Shown here piece after piece: positions 1 to 5,242 of a DNA stretch of 5,341 nucleotides (position 1 is its first letter; every line of letters starts with the position of its first letter). The position numbers and the translations under genes were made by a program. Where the stretch lies: contig JAKMDG010000478.1 in assembly GCA_022428035.1 (NCBI GenBank), positions 1 to 5,341 on the forward strand, given 5' to 3'. The notes under the pieces were generated by a model. That model made no database searches, was not told the origin of the DNA, and saw nothing but the letters and a program-made list of their open reading frames with translations. The DNA is from Longimicrobiales bacterium (GTDB taxonomy: Bacteria > Gemmatimonadota > Gemmatimonadetes > Longimicrobiales > Gaopeijiaceae).

Positions 1-1
1 C

Positions 2-1006
2 GTCCAGCGCGCAAGCCTGGTCGTCGACGCCTCGGGGATTCGGGAACAGGATGTTCCCATATCATCCCCACCAGCCTCACTGGTCTGGAACAAGGAGTTG
101 AGCGCTGCCGATGTCCCCTGGGTCGACATCGTGCAGTACGTCGAGAGCCCGAACGCAGAAATCTCGCAGGCCGGTGTGCGCGAGGGCCTGGCCGAAGCGG
201 GCATAGTCGTCGAGCAGGACGTAAGGCTTCGGACGCATTCAGCTCAAGGAGACATCGCGACGCTCATCGGCATCGTGGACGCACTGCAGTCGAGGCAGTC
301 TGACCTGATGCTGACCCTGAGCACGCCTGCACTGCAGACCGCCCTGCGCAGAGACCGGGGAATTCCGATCGTCTTCGCCATGGTGTCAAACCCGTTCATC
401 GTAGGTGCGGGCACCTCCGATGACGATCATGTGGCGGCTGTTACGGGTTCCTACCTGAATCAGCCCATCGAGGAGATGCTGGACATAGTTCAGGATCTAT
501 TTCCGGAGGCGCGGAAACTGGGCACGCTCTATACCCCTGCCGAGATCAATTCCGAGTTCAACAAGGATCAGTTGGTCGAGCGTGCCGGAAGCCGCGGATA
601 CGAAGTTGAAGTAGTCCCGATCGCGACCGCGGCGGACGTGGTCGACGCATCGATCGCGCTGGCGAGTACGCGGCCGGACCTGTGGGTGCAGATCACCGAC
701 AACCTGATCTCGTCCAGCTTTCCAGCGGTCATGTCGGCTGCGGATCGCCAGCGCATCCCTGTTGTGACCTTCTCACCGACGGCCAAGGAATACGGTCCAC
801 TCCTTGTGGTCGCTCGGGACTATTTCGATGCAGGCCGAGAGGCGGGTTTGCTAGCTGCCCGGGTTCTGCGCGGTGAGTCCGTCGCCAACATCCCGTTTCA
901 GCCGACCACAAGCGTCAAGATTCTTCTCAACCACGATGTCGCCTCGCGGTTTGACGTAGTCTTCTCGCCTGAACTGATCGCCGTTTCCTCGCAAGACGAG
1001 CACTGA
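2..1006 (+). CDS. ABC transporter substrate-binding protein, TrpX/ABC_sub_bind type, partial at 5' end; probably tandem-domain
   Basis: This is the extracytoplasmic ligand-capture component of an ABC importer. The frame is open to the window edge (334 codons visible, stop at 1004-1006), so the true start and any signal peptide lie outside. From about visible residue 37 a full ABC_sub_bind (COG2984/TrpX-like) domain can be read: a DIVQYVESPNAE first strand, the TLSTPALQTALRR segment, PIVFAMVSNPFIVG, a VTGSYLNQPIEEML segment, FPEARKLGTLYTPAEINSEF, and the C-terminal NIPFQPTTSVKILLNHDV. The first 32 visible residues match the end of such a domain: SLVVDASGIREQDVPISSPP aligns without gaps to the protein's own C-terminus, KILLNHDVASRFDVVFSPEL. 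An upstream first domain is therefore inferred. TTG at 98 is a poor start, because AAGGAG directly abuts it with no spacing and the frame continues upstream. The permease begins 3 nt after the stop. Family assignment is confident. The ligand is unknown; streptococcal relatives bind tryptophan. Confidence 0.87.
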   Translation, partial: VQRASLVVDASGIREQDVPISSPPASLVWNKELSAADVPWVDIVQYVESPNAEISQAGVREGLAEAGIVVEQDVRLRTHSAQGDIATLIGIVDALQSRQSDLMLTLSTPALQTALRRDRGIPIVFAMVSNPFIVGAGTSDDDHVAAVTGSYLNQPIEEMLDIVQDLFPEARKLGTLYTPAEINSEFNKDQLVERAGSRGYEVEVVPIATAADVVDASIALASTRPDLWVQITDNLISSSFPAVMSAADRQRIPVVTFSPTAKEYGPLLVVARDYFDAGREAGLLAARVLRGESVANIPFQPTTSVKILLNHDVASRFDVVFSPELIAVSSQDEH

Positions 1007-1009
1007 GTC

Positions 1010-1951
1010 GTGAACCTCCTCATTGGTGCGCTCACCCTCGGATTGATCCTCGCGATCCTTGCTCTCGGGGTGTATGTCAGCTTTCGGATCTTCAACATCC
1101 CCGACATCACGGCAGAGGGTTCCATCACGTTGGGAGGAGCGGTAGCGGCCGCCCTGATCATCAACGGCGTCGGACCGGTTCCCGCCACGATCGCAGCTGC
1201 GCTCGCCGGGGTCGTCGCTGGAACGGGAACCGGACTCATGGCGACCAAGTGCAAGATCCAGCCGCTCTTGGCGGGTATTCTCTCGATGACGGCGCTGTAC
1301 TCGATCAATCTACGTGTCATGGGTCGCAGCAATCTTCCGCTGATCAATGAGAAGACCGTGGTCACGTATGCCGAACAGTTTGGGACCGTATTGTTCGGCG
1401 GTCGTACGGAGTTGAACATCGTGGGATGGACGGTGGGCATGCGCGATATGTCGATGCTGCTCGCGGCATGCGTTCTGGTCCTGCTGGTGGGCATGATGCT
1501 CTTCTGGTTTTTTCGAACCCAGGTGGGCACCGCGATGCGAGCGTCGGGAGACAACCCTCAGATGATGGGCGCTCTTGGAGTGAGCGTCGAAACACTGACG
1601 ATCGTGGGGCTCGCGATGTCGAACGGACTCATCGCGTTGAGTGGAGCTCTGGTCGCCCAGTATCAAGGATTTGCAGACGTCCAGATGGGTATCGGTATCA
1701 TCGTGCTCGGGTTGGCCAGCGTCATCATCGGTGAGGCCCTCGTGGGAAGCCGTTCACTTGGCCTCCTGATCACAGGCGCAATCATGGGCTCCGTCCTGTT
1801 CCGCCTGCTCGTCGCAGTCGCGCTCAGGTGGGGGCTCAACCCGAACGACCTGAAGCTCATCACCGCGATCTTCGTCTTCCTCGCCCTAGTCGCGCCGAGC
1901 ATCATCCGGCAGCTCAATCCGCCCGTGGCTCCTGACTCGGCGGAGGCCTGA
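1010..1951 (+). CDS. ABC transporter permease, TrpY/LivH-like (BPD_transp_2 type)
   Basis: This is the inner-membrane channel subunit of the same importer (313 aa, normal length for the COG4120-type family). Hydrophobic segments lie at about residues 3-25, 38-53, 56-77, 83-100, 147-168, 195-217, 224-245, 248-272 and 281-299. Family-typical stretches are NIPDITAEGSITLGGAVAA (29-47), KIQPLLAGILSMTALYSINL (82-101) followed by RVMGR, and the cytoplasmic coupling-loop-like RTQVGTAMRASGDNPQMMGA (169-188), which should contact the ATPase. The GTG start at 1010 is chosen because it lies 3 nt after the binding-protein stop and gives the expected N-terminal membrane segment. Only a weak Shine-Dalgarno sequence is visible (around 993-1000), so translation probably depends on coupling to the upstream gene. 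The ATPase gene follows after 4 nt. Function as a permease is clear; the substrate is not. Confidence 0.92.
   Translation: MNLLIGALTLGLILAILALGVYVSFRIFNIPDITAEGSITLGGAVAAALIINGVGPVPATIAAALAGVVAGTGTGLMATKCKIQPLLAGILSMTALYSINLRVMGRSNLPLINEKTVVTYAEQFGTVLFGGRTELNIVGWTVGMRDMSMLLAACVLVLLVGMMLFWFFRTQVGTAMRASGDNPQMMGALGVSVETLTIVGLAMSNGLIALSGALVAQYQGFADVQMGIGIIVLGLASVIIGEALVGSRSLGLLITGAIMGSVLFRLLVAVALRWGLNPNDLKLITAIFVFLALVAPSIIRQLNPPVAPDSAEA
1942..1946 (+). promoter_or_regulatory. Ribosome binding site of the ABC ATPase gene
   Basis: GGAGG sits inside the last codons of the permease gene, 9 nt before ATG 1956. It supports that start and fits an operon in which the ATPase has its own strong initiation signal. 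Confidence 0.75.
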
Positions 1952-1955
1952 CCTC

Positions 1956-3326
1956 ATGCTCCGCATCTCTGGTATTTCCAAGACGTTCAACATTGCCACG
2001 AACAACGAAGTGCGTGCCCTGACGAACGTGTCGCTGGATCTTGAAGAAGGTTCGTTCCTGATCATCATCGGGATGAATGGCTCGGGTAAGTCGACTCTGC
2101 TCAATGCCGTCGCCGGATCATTCCTGGTGGACTCAGGCTCGATCAACCTGGCAGGAGAAGAGATCACGAGATGGCCCGAGCACCGTCGAGCCAAGCTGAT
2201 CGGAAGAGTGTTTCAGAACCCGTTCAGTGGGACGGCACCGAGCATGTCGATTGCGGAGAACCTGGCTCTGGCAGCCCGCAGGGGCCGGAGTCGAGGCCTC
2301 GGCCCGGCAGTCGACGGCAGTGTGCGGAGCGATCTACGGGATCGGGTCAGCACCCTGAACATGGGGCTCGAGGATCGCCTCGAGAATCCGATCGGCAGCT
2401 TGTCCGGCGGACAACGCCAGGCGCTGACGCTCTTGATGGCATCCTGGCTCAAGCCTGAGTTGCTTCTGCTCGATGAGCATACCGCCGCACTCGATCCGAA
2501 GAGTGCCGACCAGGTGATCGAACTGACGCAGAAGATCATCACGCAAGAGAAGCTCACAACCCTGATGGTGACGCATTCCATGCAACAGGCCGTACATCTC
2601 GGAGACCGTATCGTGATGATGTACAAAGGTCAGGTGCTACACGACATCTCGGGCACGGCACGCGAGAGGGTCACGGCGGAGGATCTTCTTCGGCGCTTTG
2701 CGGATCTTCGGCGAAAAGAGCAATTGGGTGACTCGCTACACGGTTTGCTGCCCGACGCGACGGGAACTGACGAGTTGATGGCCATCTTCAAGGCGCTCGC
2801 GAGTGTGGACCACCACATCGACACTCGGGAGATCGCGCTCATCGAAGAGTTCGCGAGGCGCTGGAACGTGGCTGCCCCGGAACTCAGCGAAGGCGCGACT
2901 GCAGAGGGAAGTGACGTTCTCCATCTGCGCAGCACGGTGGCTGACTACCTCCAGATTTCTCCACCGGCGGATCAGGCTACAGAGCTTCTGGATGTCCTCC
3001 ACCATTTCGTGAGCGCCGACGAACAGGTGAGCGAGGAAGAGGAAATCGTCATGGACGAAATCAGCGCCATGATCATGGGCTACGTCACACAGTCCGGTGA
3101 TCTCGGTCTGCACGAGGTCGTGATCGTTCCACAGAGCGACGCACAGAAAGCTTCGATCGCTCAGCTCTTGCCCGGCGCGGAGCCCACGGTCATGCGCGGA
3201 GGCACCGTGTATTCTGTCGGTCGCTTCTTTTCGCCAAAATATGCTGAGGTCGTGTGCGACAAGTATGTCGATCTCGGCCTCTTTACCACTCGTCTCAGTT
3301 CTACCAAGTCAGAGGTCCACACATGA
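1956..3326 (+). CDS. ABC transporter ATP-binding protein fused to a TerB-like domain and a SPOR-like C-terminal tail
   Basis: This is the cytoplasmic ATPase that powers the importer. At 456 aa it is about 200 residues longer than usual TrpZ/COG1101-type ATPases (roughly 250-265 aa). Residues 1-245 form a complete nucleotide-binding domain: Walker A GMNGSGKST (39-47, K45), Q-loop Gln87 in VFQNP, signature LSGGQ (149-153), Walker B LLLLDE (D173, E174), D-loop AALD (177-180) and switch His207 in VTHS. No catalytic residue is missing. Residues about 268-375 resemble a TerB fold, with two acidic half-motifs: D285-H-H-I-D289-T-R-E292, and D355-E-Q-V-S-E-E-E362, each followed by a helix. Residues about 385-450 form a small alpha/beta-looking tail in which VYSVGRFFSPKYAE and a following LGLFTTRL recall SPOR domains. 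The stop overlaps the next start (ATGA at 3323-3326). The ATPase call is secure. The TerB call is a good pattern match and the SPOR call is tentative. The extension may sense a cytoplasmic signal or recruit a partner, but that is inference. Confidence 0.93.
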   Translation: MLRISGISKTFNIATNNEVRALTNVSLDLEEGSFLIIIGMNGSGKSTLLNAVAGSFLVDSGSINLAGEEITRWPEHRRAKLIGRVFQNPFSGTAPSMSIAENLALAARRGRSRGLGPAVDGSVRSDLRDRVSTLNMGLEDRLENPIGSLSGGQRQALTLLMASWLKPELLLLDEHTAALDPKSADQVIELTQKIITQEKLTTLMVTHSMQQAVHLGDRIVMMYKGQVLHDISGTARERVTAEDLLRRFADLRRKEQLGDSLHGLLPDATGTDELMAIFKALASVDHHIDTREIALIEEFARRWNVAAPELSEGATAEGSDVLHLRSTVADYLQISPPADQATELLDVLHHFVSADEQVSEEEEIVMDEISAMIMGYVTQSGDLGLHEVVIVPQSDAQKASIAQLLPGAEPTVMRGGTVYSVGRFFSPKYAEVVCDKYVDLGLFTTRLSSTKSEVHT

Positions 3327-3634
3327 AATTGTTCGGTGAGAAGTGCAATCGTTGTGGGGTCCGTACACGCAACAAAGCCGATGATGCGCCGGTGTGCGAG
3401 CGATGTGCCACCGAGATGGAACTCGCTGTCGCTGCGGGTTCGGAGGACGTCCGCTCGTGCCCGGTGGACGGAGCCGACATGAAGAAGGAAATTGCTCACA
3501 TCGTCGTGATCGATCGGTGTTGCGAATGCGGTGGTGTCTGGCTGGATGCCGGTGAATTACGACTGATCCGAGAAGACGTCGAGGACATGGCTCTTCGGAG
3601 CTTGACCAGCTCGTTCACACTACCGCCCGTATAA
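3323..3634 (+). CDS. Small zinc-ribbon protein, zf-TFIIB family, with an extra N-terminal Cys4 module
   Basis: This is a 103-aa cytoplasmic protein with two predicted zinc modules. The N-terminal one has C8-x2-C11 and C25-x2-C28. The C-terminal one is a clear zf-TFIIB domain: C46-P-V-D-G-x-x-M, then a short strand segment, then IDRCCECGGVWLDAGEL with C66-x2-C69 as the second pair. In this family the first half often reads CPxDG, so the Asp at position 49 in place of a fourth Cys is normal. An extra Cys67 is present. The ATG at 3323 is preferred over an in-frame GTG at 3254: it overlaps the ATPase stop as ATGA, has an AGAGG-like site at 3311-3315, and starts directly before the first zinc module. 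The coupling implies production in step with the ATPase. The molecular role of such proteins is largely unknown. Zinc binding is predicted, and partnership with the ATPase extension is inferred from position only. Confidence 0.85.
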   Translation: MKLFGEKCNRCGVRTRNKADDAPVCERCATEMELAVAAGSEDVRSCPVDGADMKKEIAHIVVIDRCCECGGVWLDAGELRLIREDVEDMALRSLTSSFTLPPV

Positions 3635-3637
3635 TCT

Positions 3638-3658
3638 CGACCTGAGTGGTCAGGGTCG
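3638..3658 (+). terminator. Candidate 3'-end hairpin of the ABC operon
   Basis: CGACCTGA (3638-3645) can pair with TCAGGGTCG (3650-3658), giving 8 base pairs with one bulged G and a GTGG loop. It begins 3 nt after the last operon stop codon. No T-run follows (CTTCGGCGGG comes next), so this is not a textbook intrinsic terminator. It may instead protect the mRNA end or act with Rho. Confidence 0.4.
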
Positions 3659-3690
3659 CTTCGGCGGGTCATCAACCAGGGGGCGCGTTT

Positions 3691-3706
3691 GAGACCCTAG
3701 GGTCTC
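3691..3706. repeat. Perfect 16-bp palindrome
   Basis: GAGACCCTAGGGTCTC is identical to its own reverse complement. As RNA it could form a 6-bp stem with a CTAG loop; as DNA it could be a dimeric regulator site. A perfect 16-bp palindrome is expected by chance only about 0.08 times in a window this long, assuming equal base use. No T-run follows, which argues against a simple terminator. Confidence 0.6.
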
Positions 3707-3714
3707 TCAGGGCC

Positions 3715-3741
3715 GGCGGCTGGCTGACTTCAGCTACCGCC
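3715..3741 (+). other. Strong GC-rich stem-loop
   Basis: GGCGG (3715-3719), a bulged C, then TGGCTG (3721-3726) pair with CAGCTA (3731-3736) and CCGCC (3737-3741) around an ACTT loop. This gives 11 pairs including one G-U. It could be a backup terminator for the ABC operon or part of a structured leader for the downstream gene. The following bases (CGATTCGCCTTTCGG) lack a clear T-run. Confidence 0.4.
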
Positions 3742-3924
3742 CGATTCGCCTTTCGGCTGTCTGGAGTCGCTCGACCTGTTACCGCTCGTCATAGGGCGAA
3801 GCAGGAGAGATGGGCAGCGCTCCTCCGGTAACGCCTGCTCTACCCTCTGCCTGTTTCAACCACGAATCGGCCATTGGAAGTATTGTGCTTCCCCTTCCGC
3901 TCACATCGCCGCAGTGAGAGCCCT

Positions 3925-3940
3925 GTGAAAACGTTCCCAC
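3925..3940. promoter_or_regulatory. Possible LacI-family-like operator
   Basis: GTGAAAACGTTCCCAC is an imperfect palindrome centred on CG (12 of 16 positions symmetric: GTG..AACGTT..CAC). Its inner part fits the relaxed TGNAANCGNNNNCA pattern of catabolite-type LacI-family operators. It lies about 80 nt before the Omp85 start, a sensible operator position. No regulator gene is visible in the window, so this rests on shape alone. Confidence 0.22.
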
Positions 3941-3965
3941 GCGCGGCCGAGAGAACTCCCGATAG

Positions 3966-3982
3966 CGGACTCGAAGAGTCCG
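3966..3982 (+). other. Leader hairpin upstream of the Omp85 gene
   Basis: CGGACTC (3966-3972) and GAGTCCG (3976-3982) form a perfect 7-bp stem with a GAA triloop, 36 nt before ATG 4019. If transcribed it would lie in the 5' untranslated region and might affect mRNA stability or translation. There is no T-run, so it is not an obvious attenuator. Confidence 0.4.
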
Positions 3983-4003
3983 GCCAGCGTTAGAGCTGTA
4001 CAC

Positions 4004-4011
4004 GGGGTGAG
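4004..4011 (+). promoter_or_regulatory. Ribosome binding site that sets the Omp85 start
   Basis: GGGGTGAG contains GGTGA, complementary to the 16S rRNA 3' end (UCACC). It lies 7 nt before ATG 4019. This favours ATG 4019 over the in-frame GTG codons at 4007, which overlaps the site itself, and 4016. Confidence 0.6.
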
Positions 4012-4018
4012 TAATGTG

Positions 4019-5242
4019 ATGTCGACGCGTATCAAGTACGAGATTCTCTGGCTCAGAACCCGCGGCACGCTTCTGCTGGCGGTCGCAGCTTTCTGGCTTA
4101 TACCCCCGTCGGAGGCCGCGTCGCAGGCTCGATCCACAGGCCTCGAATTCGCGGGGCTCCCCGCCCTCAATTTCGATGCCGACGAAGGGTTCGGATACGG
4201 CGCGTTCGCTGAGGTGTACCAGTACGGCGATGGCACCGTAGCACCGTACCAGTGGACGCTTCAGCCGACGATCTTCCTTACCACCCGGGGCCGCCGCGAC
4301 ATCGATGTGTTCTTCGATGCGCCCGGCGTTCTGCCCAAGGGATGGCGCTTCTCGGTATTCCTGGGGACGGCCAGGCAGATCGCCACTCCGTATTACGGGA
4401 TCGGAAATGCGTCGATTTTCGATGCGACACTGACAGAAGAAGGGGGGGGCAACCCGTACTTCTACCGCTTCGGACGAACGAGTCACAGCCTCACCTTCAA
4501 CGTCCAGAAGGATCTCGGTACCGAACACCTTCGCGGCCTCTTCGGTGGAGGGCTGGTACGTACCAGGATCAATCCGTTTCCCAGGGATGAAGGCACGACT
4601 CTGTATGCCGCCGACTTCGGCGGCGAGGAGGTAAGGGAGTCAACCAGGTTCGTGCGCGGGGGTATCGTGTGGGATACACGAGACAGAGAGACGGGGGCCA
4701 CCCGCGGGACATGGACCGAACTGGTTCTCCAGGTGGTTCAGGGAAGTGCCGGTGCAGACCGATCGTACCTTCGTTGGACGGTCGCAGATCGTCGTTACTT
4801 CTCGCTGACCGACCGGCTGGTCTTTGCCCATCGCTACCTGCTACAGGGTGTCGGCAACGGAGTGCCTGCGTACGACATGGCGAAGGTCGAGTCGTCGTTC
4901 AAGCCGCATCAGGGCCTTGGGGGATCGTCGTCCGCTCGTGGAATTGCGCAGAACCGGTTCATAGGACGAGGCATGCTCGTCTGGAACTCAGAGCTCCGCT
5001 GGCACGCCTTCGATGTTCAGTTCAGAGGCGATCCTTCCCGCGTGGTCCTCATCGCCTTCCTGGACCAAGGGCGCGTCTGGACCGAGGGCCCCGATCTCGG
5101 GGAGGTCTTCTCCGGGTTGCATCGAGGGTATGGAGGAGGCGTACGTCTGGGGTACGGCGATGACTTCACCGTGGCCCTCGACCTCGCGACCTCACAGAAC
5201 ACAGGCCTGCAGATCTACATCGGACTCGGGTATCTGTACTGA
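4019..5242 (+). CDS. POTRA-less Omp85/BamA-family outer-membrane beta-barrel protein
   Basis: This is a predicted outer-membrane barrel (407 aa from ATG 4019). Residues 1-37 are a signal peptide: a basic n-region with R4, K6, R13 and R15, a hydrophobic core at about 17-28, and Ala-rich cleavage options after A33, A34 or A37. The rest is mostly alternating amphipathic strands. Marks of the bacterial surface antigen (Omp85 C-terminal) domain are the early-strand YYGIGN (125-130), a loop-6 motif GGSSSARGIAQNRFIGRG with R307 matching the family's conserved RG(F/Y) arginine, NSELRW shortly after, FLDQGRVW (347-354), and a C-terminal strand ending in IYIGLGYLY with a terminal aromatic. Mature length, about 370 aa, fits a 16-strand barrel with no periplasmic POTRA domains. 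The role could be a porin-like or assembly function; such POTRA-less members are mostly uncharacterised. It follows a 384-nt gap and is probably its own transcription unit. Confidence 0.87.
   Translation: MSTRIKYEILWLRTRGTLLLAVAAFWLIPPSEAASQARSTGLEFAGLPALNFDADEGFGYGAFAEVYQYGDGTVAPYQWTLQPTIFLTTRGRRDIDVFFDAPGVLPKGWRFSVFLGTARQIATPYYGIGNASIFDATLTEEGGGNPYFYRFGRTSHSLTFNVQKDLGTEHLRGLFGGGLVRTRINPFPRDEGTTLYAADFGGEEVRESTRFVRGGIVWDTRDRETGATRGTWTELVLQVVQGSAGADRSYLRWTVADRRYFSLTDRLVFAHRYLLQGVGNGVPAYDMAKVESSFKPHQGLGGSSSARGIAQNRFIGRGMLVWNSELRWHAFDVQFRGDPSRVVLIAFLDQGRVWTEGPDLGEVFSGLHRGYGGGVRLGYGDDFTVALDLATSQNTGLQIYIGLGYLY
4233..4248 (+). repeat. Tandem 8-bp duplication inside the Omp85 gene
   Basis: GCACCGTA occurs twice head to tail and encodes part of DGTVAPYQW. 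Nearby GTACCAGT also occurs twice (4216-4223 and 4246-4253). Eight is not a multiple of three, so gain or loss of a unit would shift the frame. Confidence 0.7.
4442..4449 (+). repeat. G8 homopolymer inside the Omp85 gene
   Basis: Eight consecutive G bases encode Gly142, Gly143 and the start of Gly144, in the region just after the YYGIGN strand. The frame is intact in this copy. Runs of this length in outer-membrane protein genes can be slippage sites, and they are also common sequencing-error sites. Confidence 0.75.

Larger units (their letters stand above)
3635..4018. other. 384-nt intergenic region between the ABC operon and the Omp85 gene
   Basis: I see no credible gene here. A plus-strand open frame of 61 codons at 3646-3831 lacks a convincing ribosome site or recognisable protein features. 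The stretch contains several foldable elements: 3638-3658, 3691-3706, 3715-3741, a weak GGAAG/CTTCC pair at 3876-3892, and 3966-3982. Longer-range complementary pairs also exist: GTTACCG 3778-3784 with CGGTAAC 3826-3832, and TTCGCC 3745-3750 with GGCGAA 3795-3800. These two would cross each other like a pseudoknot, and may be chance. I could not pick out a convincing sigma-70 promoter, though one for the Omp85 gene is expected here. No tRNA or riboswitch class was recognised. Confidence 0.6.

Noticed and set aside
98..100. TTG start for the binding-protein gene
   Set aside because: AAGGAG directly abuts the TTG with no spacer, no signal peptide follows, and the frame stays open to the window edge with domain-like sequence.
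898..1554. 218-codon minus-strand open frame opposite the permease
   Set aside because: It lies antisense to a clear permease gene, its composition is rich in Arg, Pro, Ser and Thr, and no motifs are recognisable.
3254..3256. GTG start giving a longer zinc-ribbon protein
   Set aside because: It would overlap the ATPase tail by 73 nt and add residues that do not resemble the family. ATG 3323 has the ATGA coupling and begins next to the first zinc module.
3646..3831. 61-codon plus-strand open frame in the intergenic region
   Set aside because: It has no convincing ribosome site, runs through the palindrome and the strong stem-loop, and has no recognisable protein pattern.
3779..4528. 249-codon minus-strand open frame opposite the Omp85 gene
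   Set aside because: It lies mostly antisense to a well-supported barrel gene, resembles no family, and is the kind of long mirror frame that GC-rich coding DNA produces.
4553..4566. Perfect 14-bp palindrome CTGGTACGTACCAG in the Omp85 gene
   Set aside because: It is inside coding sequence, and about 0.3 such palindromes are expected by chance in this window, so it is not evidence of a site.
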